Of a stretch of 64,000 bases of DNA, positions 24,359 to 33,824 are shown in pieces. The stretch's first letter is position 1, and every line of letters begins with the position of its first letter. The translations under genes and the position numbers were made by a program. The notes beneath the pieces are model-generated. The model saw only the letters and a program-made list of their open reading frames with translations. It was not told where the DNA came from and did not search any database. The DNA comes from Robiginitalea aestuariiviva (lineage in GTDB: Bacteria > Bacteroidota > Bacteroidia > Flavobacteriales > Flavobacteriaceae): positions 712,696 to 776,695 of the forward strand of contig NZ_JARPUQ010000001.1 of assembly GCF_029537735.1 (NCBI RefSeq), written 5' to 3'.

Positions 24359-26065
24359 ATGGACCCCAATTCAGAACAATACGACGCCATTGTAGTGGGT
24401 TCCGGCATAAGCGGGGGGTGGGCTGCCAAGGAACTCTGCGAGGCCGGGCTCAAAACCCTGGTGCTGGAACGGGGCCGCATGGTCAAACACCTGGAAGACT
24501 ACCCCACGGCCAATCAGGACGACTGGGACCTGCCCAACAGGAACCAACTGAGCCGCAAACAGCGGGCCGAATACCACAAGCAGCTGCGGGTGGGGTGGGC
24601 GCCCAGGCCGGATGTAGCGCACTTTTTTGTGAACGACCTGGAACACCCCTACCAGGAAACCAAACGCTTCGACTGGATACGCGGGTATCAGGTTGGGGGC
24701 CGTTCCCTGACCTGGGGCAGGCAAAGTTACCGCTGGAGCGACCTCGATTTTGAGGCCAACCTCAAGGAAGGCATTGGTGTGGACTGGCCGGTACGCTATG
24801 CGGACATTGCCCCCTGGTACGACAAAGTAGAACAATATATTGGCGTTAGCGGGGAAGCCCTGGGGCTGCCCCATCTGCCGGACGGGAAATTCCAGCCGCC
24901 CATGGACCTGAACTGCGTGGAGCGCGAATTCCAGGGTGCCCTGAAAGGCGCTTTCCCGGATGGCCGCCTGGTAACTATTGGCCGGGCTGCGCACATTACG
25001 GACCCGGAGTCCAGCCACCCCGGGCGCACCGCCTGTCAGTTCCGGGACCGATGCTGGCGCGGCTGCCCCTTTGGCGGGTATTTCAGCAGCAACTCCTGCA
25101 CCCTGCCAGCGGCCGAACGTACGGGCAACCTCACCCTCCGGCCGGATTCCATTGTTCACGAAGTACTGTACGACCAGGCCAGCGGCCTGGCTACCGGAGT
25201 GCGTGTGATTGACCGTGTGACCCAAGAAAAACTGGTTTTCAAAGCCAATATCGTCTTCCTATGCGCCTCGTCCATGGCTTCCGTAGGCATCCTGTTGCAA
25301 TCCAAAAACGAGCGCTTCCCGGATGGGATCGGCAACAACCACGACCAGGTGGGCCGCAACATCATGGACCACCACTACCAGCTGGGCGCCACGGCCAAGG
25401 TAGACGGGCATAAGGATTCCTACTATAAGGGCCGGCGGCCCAACGGCTTCTATATTCCGCGCTTTGTAAACCTGGGCAAAGGGGCCGCGCAAAAAGAATA
25501 CCTCAGGGGCTTTGGTTACCAGGGTTCCGCCAGCCGCGAAGACTGGAGTGCCGCTGTGGCCGAAATGGGCTATGGGGCAGACCTGAAAGCAGCCCTGATG
25601 GAACCCGGAGACTGGACTATTGGCGCCACCGGTTTCGGGGAGATGCTGCCCTACCACGACAACCGGGTAACGCTAAGCCAAACCGAAAAGGATTCCTGGG
25701 GCCTGCCCCAACTGGATTTCGATGTGGAATTCAAAGAAAACGAATACCGGATGCGGGAAGACATCCTCCGCCAGATCGTAAGCATGTTTGAAGCCGCGGG
25801 CTATCGGGACATCCGCACCTATGAGCGGGAAACCGGACCGGGCCTGGGCATCCACGAAATGGGCGGCGCCCGTATGGGCAAAGACCCGAAGACTTCGGTG
25901 GTAAACCGCTTTAACCAGGTGCACGATGTACCCAACCTCTATATTACCGACGGGGCTTTTATGAGTTCCGCCAGTTGTGTGAACCCCTCCCTTACCTATA
26001 TGGCCTTTACGGCCCGTGCGGCAAACCACGCCGCCGAACAATATAAGGCAGGGGCATTCAGTTAA
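24359..26065 (+). CDS. GMC oxidoreductase (putative glycoside 3-dehydrogenase)
   Basis: A 568-aa FAD-dependent GMC-family protein. The FAD-binding motif VVGSGISGGWAAKELCEAG is at about residues 11-30. The C-terminal catalytic region has HEMGGARMG (His about 499) and NPSLTYMAF (Asn about 541). A Cys-rich insert CQFRDRCWRGCPFGGYF near 225-242 may bind a cofactor or disulfides. Homologues oxidise sugars at C3. No signal peptide, and unlike the paralogue at 32109 no subunit 3 gene follows. It is divergent from the isomerase-DUF1080 operon across a 194-base gap that holds a -7-like TATATTTA. Confidence 0.9.
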   Translation: MDPNSEQYDAIVVGSGISGGWAAKELCEAGLKTLVLERGRMVKHLEDYPTANQDDWDLPNRNQLSRKQRAEYHKQLRVGWAPRPDVAHFFVNDLEHPYQETKRFDWIRGYQVGGRSLTWGRQSYRWSDLDFEANLKEGIGVDWPVRYADIAPWYDKVEQYIGVSGEALGLPHLPDGKFQPPMDLNCVEREFQGALKGAFPDGRLVTIGRAAHITDPESSHPGRTACQFRDRCWRGCPFGGYFSSNSCTLPAAERTGNLTLRPDSIVHEVLYDQASGLATGVRVIDRVTQEKLVFKANIVFLCASSMASVGILLQSKNERFPDGIGNNHDQVGRNIMDHHYQLGATAKVDGHKDSYYKGRRPNGFYIPRFVNLGKGAAQKEYLRGFGYQGSASREDWSAAVAEMGYGADLKAALMEPGDWTIGATGFGEMLPYHDNRVTLSQTEKDSWGLPQLDFDVEFKENEYRMREDILRQIVSMFEAAGYRDIRTYERETGPGLGIHEMGGARMGKDPKTSVVNRFNQVHDVPNLYITDGAFMSSASCVNPSLTYMAFTARAANHAAEQYKAGAFS

Positions 26066-26082
26066 TAGCTTATAGGCATGCT

Positions 26083-26541
26083 ATGAAAAATAAATCTGCA
26101 AAACGGCTTTGGGGGGACTTCCTGGACCACCACCTGGAATACGCCTTTGCATCCGAACCCCGGGTGGAACACTTTGGCGACACTCCCGAAATTGCAAACA
26201 CCTGCCTGGATCTGGTGATGAAAGGCCGCAAGCGCGCCACAACCCCATCCCTGCTGGGGTTGCAGTGCCGCAAGGAACCCCTGCCCAAAATCGGGGACTT
26301 TACTATCCTGACCAATTGGGAAGGGGAGGCCAAATGCATTGTGCGCACAGTTGGGGTACGCCTGAAACCCTTTTTCAGCATCCACGCTTCTTACGCCAAG
26401 CTGGAAGGGGAAGGCGACGGCTCCCTGGACTATTGGAAAAAAACGCATTGGGACTACTACACCCGGGAACTGGAACCCTTTGGAAGGGTGCCCCGCGAAA
26501 GTATGATCGTAGTCTGTGAGATTTTCGACAAGGTGTACTAA
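26083..26541 (+). CDS. ASCH domain protein
   Basis: A 152-aa soluble protein with an ASCH-like beta-barrel core, a PUA-related fold thought to bind RNA or nucleotides: DLVMKGRKRATTPSLLG, LPKIGDFTILTNWEGEAKCIVRT and a C-terminal VPRESMIVVCEIFDKVY. It follows the GMC gene by 17 bases and may share its transcript, although no functional link is evident. Homologues in other bacteria include amidohydrolases of modified cytidines; activity here is not predictable. Confidence 0.85.
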   Translation: MKNKSAKRLWGDFLDHHLEYAFASEPRVEHFGDTPEIANTCLDLVMKGRKRATTPSLLGLQCRKEPLPKIGDFTILTNWEGEAKCIVRTVGVRLKPFFSIHASYAKLEGEGDGSLDYWKKTHWDYYTRELEPFGRVPRESMIVVCEIFDKVY

Positions 26542-26763
26542 CCCAAGGATTTGTAACCGCAGCGGCTGGCCATTGTACGCGGTTTAACGCCAGGTTACGC
26601 AAGGGGGCTACCCCCCCCACCCCTGTTTCAAGGTAATACCCCACCCTGCAAGTGCCCATCAGCCGGAATAAAATCTAACGGCCACCCCATGGGGTTTTTC
26701 ACTCCCGGCACGAACAGGACAGCGAATGCCTCTCCCATTCTTAAATGCACAATTCTTCAAATA
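26542..26763. other. Non-coding gap without recognised features
   Basis: About 220 bases between convergent genes. It contains a C-rich run near 26612-26620 and a GGCCACCCCATGGGG block, but no reading frame, riboswitch or RNA gene I can support apart from the terminator at its end. Confidence 0.5.
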
Positions 26764-26792
26764 AAAAAACCCGGCCAATAGCCGGGTTTTCT
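26764..26792. terminator. Terminator between ASCH and Gfo/Idh/MocA genes
   Basis: A 10-bp stem AAAACCCGGC (26766-26775) / GCCGGGTTTT (26781-26790) with loop CAATA. A seven-A run precedes it, which becomes a T run on the minus strand, so it mainly ends the minus-strand dehydrogenase operon and probably works both ways. Confidence 0.88.
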
Positions 26793-26809
26793 CATTCCTT
26801 TTTATGGGA

Positions 26810-27946
26810 TTAATCCAGATCTACCCAAACGTTGCCCCCTTTGTGGGAGGCTACGGTAGCCTCGATGAAATTAAGGCCGCGGACCCCGTCCTCCATGGTC
26901 GGAAATTCCCCGTCGTTGTAGGTCTCCCCACGGATGGCCCGTGCGGCGCCCCGGTAGATGTTCCCCATGGCGTCAAAGATCCCTTCCGGGTGCCCGGCGG
27001 GGAGTTTGCTGCCATCCAGGGAAAGCACTGAGTTATACGCGTGGCCCGGTTTGTACACCTGTACCGGCTCGGTATCGCTAAGCACATAGAGGAAATTCGG
27101 GCGTTCCTGCTCCCAGCGGAAGCCGGCCTTTTCCCCATAAATGGTAATAGCCAGCCCGTTTTCTTCCCCAGTAGCCACCTGGCTGGAACGGAGCACGCCT
27201 TTCACGTGCTCGCCCAGGCGCAACAGGCAGGTGCCATCCACATCCATCACGTTGTCCTCGTACAGGTAGTTAAAGTCGCATAGCAGCGACTTTACCTTGA
27301 GGCCCGTGGTGAATTCAATCATGTTGAAGGCGTGTACACCGATGTCTCCCATACAGGAACTGATCCCCGCTTTCTTGGGGTCCAGACGCCATACGGTACT
27401 GCGCTTAGCCTTGTCGTGGATAATGGGGTTAATCCAACCCTGATAATAGCGCGCGTCCACCTTGTGGATCTTGCCCAGGAATCCCGCCTTGATCATCTCG
27501 CGCATCTGGCGCACCATGGGATAGCCCGTATACGTATGCGTCACGGCAAAGACCTTTCCGGACTTCTTGTGGAGGTCCTGCAGGATTTTGGCCTCTTCAT
27601 ACGTGGTGGTCATCGGCTTCTCGCAAATCACATTAAAGCCGTTTTCCAGTAAGGCTTTGGCCATCGGGAAATGCAGGAAGTTCGGGGTTTGGATCGAACA
27701 GACCTGCATCCGCTCGGATTCCGGCAGCTTCATCTCCTCGGCAATGAGGGTGTCCAGGTCCGGGTAAATCCGGTTGGTGGCAATGCCGAGTTCCCGGGCA
27801 AAGGCCAGGCTGGCCTCAAGGTCCGGGTTAAATACGGCCCCGACGATCTCGTAACAGTCATACATGTGGGCGGCTACCCGGTGCAGCACACCAATAAGGG
27901 AGTCGCCTCCTCCTCCTAATATTCCTAATCTGATTTTTTGCGGCAT
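26810..27946 (-). CDS. Gfo/Idh/MocA family oxidoreductase
   Basis: A 378-aa NAD(P)-dependent dehydrogenase. The Rossmann start RLGILGGGGDSLIGVLHR and the CEKPMTTTYEEAK motif (catalytic lysine in EKP, about residue 107) are present, as is the GDIGVHAFNM segment that carries a catalytic histidine. Such enzymes oxidise or reduce sugars and inositols and occur in 3-keto-sugar gene clusters, where they can reduce 3-keto-glucose back to glucose. Last gene of a probable minus-strand operon with two MFS transporters, DinB and a TIM-barrel protein. Confidence 0.92.
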   Translation of the reverse strand: MPQKIRLGILGGGGDSLIGVLHRVAAHMYDCYEIVGAVFNPDLEASLAFARELGIATNRIYPDLDTLIAEEMKLPESERMQVCSIQTPNFLHFPMAKALLENGFNVICEKPMTTTYEEAKILQDLHKKSGKVFAVTHTYTGYPMVRQMREMIKAGFLGKIHKVDARYYQGWINPIIHDKAKRSTVWRLDPKKAGISSCMGDIGVHAFNMIEFTTGLKVKSLLCDFNYLYEDNVMDVDGTCLLRLGEHVKGVLRSSQVATGEENGLAITIYGEKAGFRWEQERPNFLYVLSDTEPVQVYKPGHAYNSVLSLDGSKLPAGHPEGIFDAMGNIYRGAARAIRGETYNDGEFPTMEDGVRGLNFIEATVASHKGGNVWVDLD

Positions 27947-27973
27947 GGATCTTGGATTCTGATTTTTATGTGA

Positions 27974-29191
27974 TTAATCGTGTTTGATTCGTTTTTCTTC
28001 CAGTTTGTTGCGCATGGCAAAGAGGATCCCGAAAAGGACTATCAGGATTACCGGCAGCCACATGATATTCCCCAGGGTAGCCTGCCCGGCCACCAGGTCT
28101 GCAGCCTGCTCATCCACCCCGGATTCCAGGGCAGCCGTCCTCTCGGCATCCAGGGTATTGCCGATCAGCGGCAGGGAAACCCCCGTGATCAGCATCCCGA
28201 ATCCGCCGATAATGGACATCCCCAGGGCACCGGTTTTATGCCTGTACTCGCTTATAAAGCCCACCATGGTTGGCCAGAAATACATGACCCCCAGGGAGAA
28301 CAGGATGGCCGCAACGTATACCATGCCTCCGGTAGCCTGAGACAACAGGAAGAGGGCCAGGGTGGCAACCACGGATGAAATCAGCAATACCCCGATGGGG
28401 TTCAGTTTGTGGATGATGGGGCCGGCAAAATAGCGCCCTACCGCCATCAGGCCGGTCACAATGGCCAGGATGATCAGGGGCGGTGCGCCAGCGGCGCCCA
28501 GCAGGCGCTCAATAAACTGCCCTGTACCCAGTTCTGTGGTAGCCGTCAGGCCCATACAGATCAGCATAAACAGGAACAGGGGGGTGAACATGGATTTGAT
28601 ATTCATGCTCAGGTCGGATTCGATATTTTCGGCCTTGGGGAATTTCTGCCCCAGGATCAGGTAGCCGTAAATCAGGGTCGGGATGATCATAATGGCGATC
28701 TGCAACTGCCAGGACCAGCTCAGGCTGCCCATCAGCTGCCCCAGCAGGGCCCCGATCACGATCCCCCCGGGGAACCACACGTGAAACTTGTTGAGCATGG
28801 TGGTTCGATTGGTGGTATACATATCGGCAATAAGCGGGTTACAGGCCGCCTCTACCGCCCCGTTGGCAAGGCCTACAAAGAAGGTAGACACCAACAGGGG
28901 TACAAAACTCTTGGCCACAATGGTCAGGACCAGCCCCAGTAGGTGGCAGACAAAGGCCACCCAGAGGATGGGTTTGGGACCGACTTTGGGATAAATAAGC
29001 CCGCCGATAATCATGGCTACCGGAAACCCGTAGAAGGCCATGGAGTTCATCCAGCCCAACTGGGTGTCGTTAAAGCCGAAATCGACGATGAGCTCTTCCA
29101 TGATGCCCGCCCTCAGGGCAAAGGTCATGGCCGTTACGATGAGCGCAACGCAGCTGGCCAGGAATAGCCGGTTTTTGTTGATGTCTTTCAT
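27974..29191 (-). CDS. MFS sugar-type permease
   Basis: A 405-aa inner-membrane transporter with twelve hydrophobic helices and the MFS-type loop GGLIYPKVGPKPILW between helices 2 and 3. No lipobox or extra domain. It is 27 bases upstream of the Gfo/Idh/MocA gene and probably imports the mono- or keto-sugar acted on by that enzyme. Specificity cannot be read from sequence. Confidence 0.88.
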   Translation of the reverse strand: MKDINKNRLFLASCVALIVTAMTFALRAGIMEELIVDFGFNDTQLGWMNSMAFYGFPVAMIIGGLIYPKVGPKPILWVAFVCHLLGLVLTIVAKSFVPLLVSTFFVGLANGAVEAACNPLIADMYTTNRTTMLNKFHVWFPGGIVIGALLGQLMGSLSWSWQLQIAIMIIPTLIYGYLILGQKFPKAENIESDLSMNIKSMFTPLFLFMLICMGLTATTELGTGQFIERLLGAAGAPPLIILAIVTGLMAVGRYFAGPIIHKLNPIGVLLISSVVATLALFLLSQATGGMVYVAAILFSLGVMYFWPTMVGFISEYRHKTGALGMSIIGGFGMLITGVSLPLIGNTLDAERTAALESGVDEQAADLVAGQATLGNIMWLPVILIVLFGILFAMRNKLEEKRIKHD

Positions 29192-29230
29192 AGTGGATGT
29201 TTGTTTAGTTGAAGGGTTTAAGATATAAAA

Positions 29231-30439
29231 TTATGGATGATAGTTCACTTTCTCATTGCGGAAGAAGAGGATAAACAGCAGCAGCACCAGATAGGCAAAC
29301 CCCGCCGGATACAGCCATATGGTGTCCCATAGATGGCCGCCCTCTTCCAAGTAGTGGTCTACGATAACCCCGGATACCCGGTAGCCGATGAGCATCCCCA
29401 CCCCGTAGGTGGCCAGGGTAATCAGGCCCTGGGCGGAACTCCGGATTTTTTCACCGGCCTTCACATCGGTATAGATCTGCCCGGACACAAAAAAGAAGTC
29501 GTAACAGATGCCGTGCAGGATAATCCCCCCAAAGAGCATCCAGGCGCCCGAACCGGCATCGCCCATGGCAAACAGGGTGTAGCGCAGGCCCCAGGCCAGC
29601 ATGCCCGCAATCAGGGTCCATTTCAGCCCAAAACGGTTCAGAAATACCGGCAACAGGAGCATAAAGAGGACTTCCGAGATCTGGCCAATGGCCATGTTTC
29701 CGGCTGCGTTGGCCATTCCCACTTCATTGAGGAAGGGGTTGGCAAAGCTGTAATAAAATGCCAGCGGGATACAGATTAGTACACTGGAAAGCAGGAAGAC
29801 CAGGTAATTCCGGGCCTTGAGCAACCGCAGGGCATCCAACCCCACAATGCGGGCCAGGGTAACTTTTTCACCCTTGGCGCCAGGAGGCGTTTCGGGCAGC
29901 GTAAATGAAAACAATCCCAGAACCAGGGAGCTTCCTGCCCCCAGGATAAATGTGTATTGCAGTAATTCCCGTCCTTCCCACTGCAGCACATAGCCTATGA
30001 GCATCCCGGCCGCAATCCAGCCTACCGTACCCCACACCCGTACCCGGGCAAACTGGGCAGAAGGGTCGTGCATCTGATGGAAGGCCACGCTGTTGGCCAG
30101 GGCCAGGGTGGGCATATACAGCACCATATAGGCCAGCAGTAAGGGATAAAAGGCAACGAAATCCTCAGCCACCCCAATGCGGTAGAGCAAATACGCCCCG
30201 GCCAGATGGATCAGGCCCAGGAGTTTCTGTGCCTGGAAATACCGGTCTGCGATCAGGCCTACAATAAAGGGAGCAAGGATGGCCCCCCAGGCCTGGGTCA
30301 TGTAGGCGGTACCGATCTCACCCCCGCCGGAACCCAGGGCGCGCCCCATATAGGTCCCCATGGTTACAAACCAGCTGCCCCAAACAAAGAATTCGAGGAA
30401 CATCATCAGGGAAAGCTGGATGGTGATTCGGCGTTTCAT
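29231..30439 (-). CDS. MFS permease of the nucleoside:H+ symporter (NupG) type
   Basis: A 402-aa twelve-helix transporter starting with QLSLMMFLEFFVWGSWFVTMGTYM and carrying GLIADRYFQAQKLLG after helix 2, the hallmark of the NupG-like nucleoside symporter group. In Bacteroidota these paralogues are common in sugar catabolic regions and need not carry nucleosides. One base separates it from the DinB gene and 39 from the next MFS gene, so all are likely co-transcribed. Confidence 0.86.
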   Translation of the reverse strand: MKRRITIQLSLMMFLEFFVWGSWFVTMGTYMGRALGSGGGEIGTAYMTQAWGAILAPFIVGLIADRYFQAQKLLGLIHLAGAYLLYRIGVAEDFVAFYPLLLAYMVLYMPTLALANSVAFHQMHDPSAQFARVRVWGTVGWIAAGMLIGYVLQWEGRELLQYTFILGAGSSLVLGLFSFTLPETPPGAKGEKVTLARIVGLDALRLLKARNYLVFLLSSVLICIPLAFYYSFANPFLNEVGMANAAGNMAIGQISEVLFMLLLPVFLNRFGLKWTLIAGMLAWGLRYTLFAMGDAGSGAWMLFGGIILHGICYDFFFVSGQIYTDVKAGEKIRSSAQGLITLATYGVGMLIGYRVSGVIVDHYLEEGGHLWDTIWLYPAGFAYLVLLLFILFFRNEKVNYHP

Positions 30440-30440
30440 C

Positions 30441-30890
30441 TTATTCGGCCCGCTTGTAGTGGATGTAGTCCAGCACCGGGGGCTGTATCCCTGCCCCGCG
30501 CAGAAGAGCCAGGATCTGGGCCCTGTGATGGGTGCCGTGGTTGATCATATGAAAAAGGATATCCTGCAGGCTGTTGGAAAATTGCCTGCCCTCTGAATTC
30601 TCATAGGAAATGCGCCGGTCAAAATGTGTAGCCTGGGTAAGGATCTCAAAGGAATTGCGTTGGTTTTCATAGTGCAGATCCGCCCAGCCGGCCGGGTCCT
30701 GTTCAAACCAGGCATCGTACCGCGGGGGCTCTTCTGCAATGCGCGCATTCCAGATGTGGTGGGCATTGAGCACATGGGAAAACAGGGAAGTAAAACCCTC
30801 CGGAACCGCCCCGGCCCCGGAGTGCACTTCCATGAGTTGCTTGTTGGCGTAAAAATTGTAGTCAAACAACTGTTGAAAAAAGGCTTTCAT
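30441..30890 (-). CDS. DinB family protein
   Basis: A 149-aa four-helix-bundle protein of the DinB/YfiT-like family. Probable metal-binding histidines lie in FSHVLNAHHIWNARI (about residues 37-51) and FHMINHGTHHRAQI (about 112-125). Members are metal-dependent, some being thiol transferases, but most are uncharacterised. It sits between a TIM-barrel gene and an MFS gene in the sugar region, with a 15-base gap upstream and a 1-base gap downstream. Confidence 0.88.
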   Translation of the reverse strand: MKAFFQQLFDYNFYANKQLMEVHSGAGAVPEGFTSLFSHVLNAHHIWNARIAEEPPRYDAWFEQDPAGWADLHYENQRNSFEILTQATHFDRRISYENSEGRQFSNSLQDILFHMINHGTHHRAQILALLRGAGIQPPVLDYIHYKRAE

Positions 30891-30905
30891 CCCCCATGGA
30901 TTGCA

Positions 30906-31907
30906 TTAGGTCATGGCAGCGGCCGCTTTCAGCAAGAGGTCTCGCGTGGCAATGATCCCGGCTTCCTCGCCCAGGGTATTGCCCTCGTATTCCACGCCGA
31001 CAAACCCTGTGTACCCCGCATCCTTTACGATTTGCATCATACGCACATAGTCAATCTGGGCCTCGTTCCCTTCGGCGTCAAAATCGTGGGATTTTGCGCT
31101 CACGGCCTTGGCATAGGGCATAAGTTCGGTTACGCCCTGGTAGATGTCGTACATCTCTGCACATCCGGAGCCATAATCGGCCGGGTCATTCCTGCGGATG
31201 CAGAAGTTGCCGAAATCCGGGAGGGTCCCGCAATTGTCCATCCCCACCTGGGCCATAACCGATGCCAGCATCTGGGCATTGGAAGACAACCCGCCGTGGT
31301 TTTCGACCAGGATGTTAATGTTTTTGTCCGCCGCGTAGGTGGCCAGACGGGTTAGCCCGTCCACAGAATTGGGTACCCAGGCCTCAGGGTCATTGCTTCC
31401 GGCCAGGTTTACACGGATGGAATGGCACCCCATGGCTGCGGCGGCATCCACCCATTTATGGTGGTTCGCGACAGCGGCTATGCGAGCTGCCTCATCGGAA
31501 GTGGCCAGGTCTCCCTGCCCGTCAATCATAATCAGCAGGTTGGTCATGCCGTGCTTTTCGGCCTCTGCATTGCACTTATCCACAAACTCCTGCATGGCCT
31601 CCGGGCTGTAACCGGCAGGTTCCAGGGTTCCCCGGTACAACTGGCTTACGTACTCCAGGCCCTCGAAGCCCCAGGCCTTGGCCTTTTCGGCAAAGGAATA
31701 GGGGTCCGCACCTTCGTTAAAGATCATGCGGTGGATGGACCACTGGGCCAGGGACAGTTTGAAAAAGGGCGCAGCGGCCATTGTGGCAGCGGCTTCTTCC
31801 GCTTCCGGAGAAGCGGTTTTGGTCTTGTCTTTACAGGCGGCCATGCCCAGGAGGGAAAACGCCGCTCCGGCTCGGGCACTTTGGTGGATAAAGGTTCTTC
31901 TTTTCAC
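30906..31907 (-). CDS. Exported TIM-barrel isomerase/epimerase-like lipoprotein
   Basis: A 333-aa protein with an N-terminal twin-arginine motif (MKRRTFIHQS) and a lipobox-like GMAAC (Cys25), so probably exported folded by Tat and lipidated. The body is a hydroxypyruvate-isomerase-like TIM barrel: KLSLAQWSIHRM, GFEGLEYVSQLYRG, INILVENHGGLSSN, DYVRMMQIVKDAGYTGFVGVEYEG. It heads the minus-strand sugar operon. A periplasmic isomerase next to DUF1080 and GMC proteins suits extracytoplasmic keto-sugar processing; that role is inferred. Confidence 0.88.
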   Translation of the reverse strand: MKRRTFIHQSARAGAAFSLLGMAACKDKTKTASPEAEEAAATMAAAPFFKLSLAQWSIHRMIFNEGADPYSFAEKAKAWGFEGLEYVSQLYRGTLEPAGYSPEAMQEFVDKCNAEAEKHGMTNLLIMIDGQGDLATSDEAARIAAVANHHKWVDAAAAMGCHSIRVNLAGSNDPEAWVPNSVDGLTRLATYAADKNINILVENHGGLSSNAQMLASVMAQVGMDNCGTLPDFGNFCIRRNDPADYGSGCAEMYDIYQGVTELMPYAKAVSAKSHDFDAEGNEAQIDYVRMMQIVKDAGYTGFVGVEYEGNTLGEEAGIIATRDLLLKAAAAMT

Positions 31908-32108
31908 GGTTAGGTGTTGGTTTTACATTTATTTCGGCTAAACCCACGAATTTGACCCGGGAAATCCCGGGCGCGATAAGGGCTTAGCTTTCATTGCATT
32001 ATCCTCGGAAAACCCAGCAAAACAGTGCGAATCCAGAGGGTTAGGGATCGTTTAAATGTAGAAAATTAATTTAATATTTAATACTTTTAAAAACTAAACA
32101 ATTTATGG

Positions 32109-33824
32109 ATGAGCAAGTTCTATTACAATGAACCGCAGGAAACCTACGACGCTATTGTGGTGGGAAGCGGGATCAGTGGAGGCTGGGCGGCCAAGGAGCT
32201 CTGTGAGGCAGGGCTGAAAACACTGGTGCTGGAGCGCGGTCGGATGGTAAAACACCGGGAAGACTACCCCACGGCCAATATGGACGACTGGGATTTTCCA
32301 CACAACGGCCAACTCCCCAGGGAGGAAGCCGCTAAACAATTCAAACAGGCACGTACGGGATATACGGTACGTGCCCAGCACAATTTCTGGTTTGTAAATG
32401 ACCTGGAACACCCCTACAACGAAACCAAGCGTTTTGACTGGATGCGCGGGTACCACGTGGGCGGGCGTTCCATTATGTGGGGCCGCCACAGCTATCGCTG
32501 GAGCGACCTGGACTTTGAGGCCAACCAAAAGGACGGCATTGCCGTAGACTGGCCGGTGCGCTATACGGATATTGCCCCCTGGTACGACAAGGTGGAAGCC
32601 TACATCGGGGTAAGCGGGGAAGCCCTGGGGCTGCCCCAGCTCCCGGACGGGATCTTTGAGCCCATGATGGACCTGAACTGTGTGGAACAGCATGTCCGGG
32701 AGCAGCTCATGGAACAGTACGGCGGGCAGCGCGTCATGACGGCCGGCCGTGTGGCGCATATCAACAGCGACAAGGAATTCGACGGCCGTATCCGCTGCCA
32801 GTTCCGCAACCGCTGCATCCGGGGCTGCCCGTTCGGGGGCTACTTCAGCAGTGTATCTTCTACCCTGCCGGCTGCCGAACGCACCGGTAACCTGACCCTG
32901 AGGCCGGACAGCATTGTACACGAGGTCATCTACGACCCGGACACCCAGAAAGCCACGGGCGTCAAGGTCATTGACCAGATTACCAACGAGAGCTATGAAT
33001 TCAAGGCCAAGGTGATTTTCCTCTGCGCCTCGGCCATCGCCTCCACTGCTATCCTGATGCAGTCCAAATCCGACCGGTTCCCGAACGGGATGGGCAACGA
33101 TTCGGACCAGCTGGGGCGCAACATTATGGACCACCACCTGAATGTGGGGGCTTCCGGGAAATTCGATGGCTTCGAAGACAAATACTACAAGGGCCGTAAA
33201 CCCAATGGCATTTATCTGCCCCGCTTCCGGAACCTGGGCGGCGACACCAATACAGACAGCTTTATCCGGGGCTACGGCTACCAGGGCGGTGCCAGCCGCG
33301 GAAACTGGGACGAGGTCATTTCCGAGCTCTCCCATGGCAAAGACCTGAAAGATGCCATCCTCAAACCCGGGGGATGGACCTTCGGGATGGGTGGCTTCGG
33401 GGAAATGCTGCCCTACGAGGACAACCGCATGACCCTGGATTACGAGAACACCGACCAGTGGGGCCTGCCCACGGTAACCTTTGATGCGGAGTACAAGGAA
33501 AACGAACTCAATATGCGCAAGGACATGATGGAACAGGCCGCCGAAATGCTGGAAAAGGCCGGGTTGCGGGAAGTAACCCCCTTTGACGGCAACAGCGCCC
33601 CTGGCCTGGGCATCCACGAGATGGGTACCGCCCGTATGGGACGGGATCCCAAAACCTCGGTGCTGAACGGGTACAACCAGGTACACGCCGTGAAAAACGT
33701 CTACGTAACCGACGGGGCGTTTATGACCTCGGCCTCCTGTGTGAACCCCTCCCTTACCTATATGGCCTTTACGGCCCGTGCGGCAAGCCACGCCGTGGAA
33801 GAACTCAAAAAAGGAAATATCTGA
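32109..33824 (+). CDS. GMC oxidoreductase, catalytic subunit (putative glycoside 3-dehydrogenase)
   Basis: A 571-aa FAD-dependent GMC protein, paralogue of that at 24359 with the same landmarks: VVGSGISGGWAAKELCEAG near the N-terminus, CQFRNRCIRGCPFGGYF near 235, HEMGTARMG (His about 502) and NPSLTYMAF (Asn about 546). No signal peptide. The downstream gene, overlapping by one base (TGATG), is a gluconate 2-dehydrogenase subunit 3-like protein with a Tat signal, so the pair probably forms an exported two-subunit dehydrogenase. Sugar substrate not identified. Confidence 0.92.
   Translation: MSKFYYNEPQETYDAIVVGSGISGGWAAKELCEAGLKTLVLERGRMVKHREDYPTANMDDWDFPHNGQLPREEAAKQFKQARTGYTVRAQHNFWFVNDLEHPYNETKRFDWMRGYHVGGRSIMWGRHSYRWSDLDFEANQKDGIAVDWPVRYTDIAPWYDKVEAYIGVSGEALGLPQLPDGIFEPMMDLNCVEQHVREQLMEQYGGQRVMTAGRVAHINSDKEFDGRIRCQFRNRCIRGCPFGGYFSSVSSTLPAAERTGNLTLRPDSIVHEVIYDPDTQKATGVKVIDQITNESYEFKAKVIFLCASAIASTAILMQSKSDRFPNGMGNDSDQLGRNIMDHHLNVGASGKFDGFEDKYYKGRKPNGIYLPRFRNLGGDTNTDSFIRGYGYQGGASRGNWDEVISELSHGKDLKDAILKPGGWTFGMGGFGEMLPYEDNRMTLDYENTDQWGLPTVTFDAEYKENELNMRKDMMEQAAEMLEKAGLREVTPFDGNSAPGLGIHEMGTARMGRDPKTSVLNGYNQVHAVKNVYVTDGAFMTSASCVNPSLTYMAFTARAASHAVEELKKGNI

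Noticed and set aside
26542..26763. Possible riboswitch or small gene in the gap before the Gfo/Idh/MocA terminator
   Set aside because: No conserved aptamer words or reading frame were found. The gap lies between gene ends, not upstream of a start.
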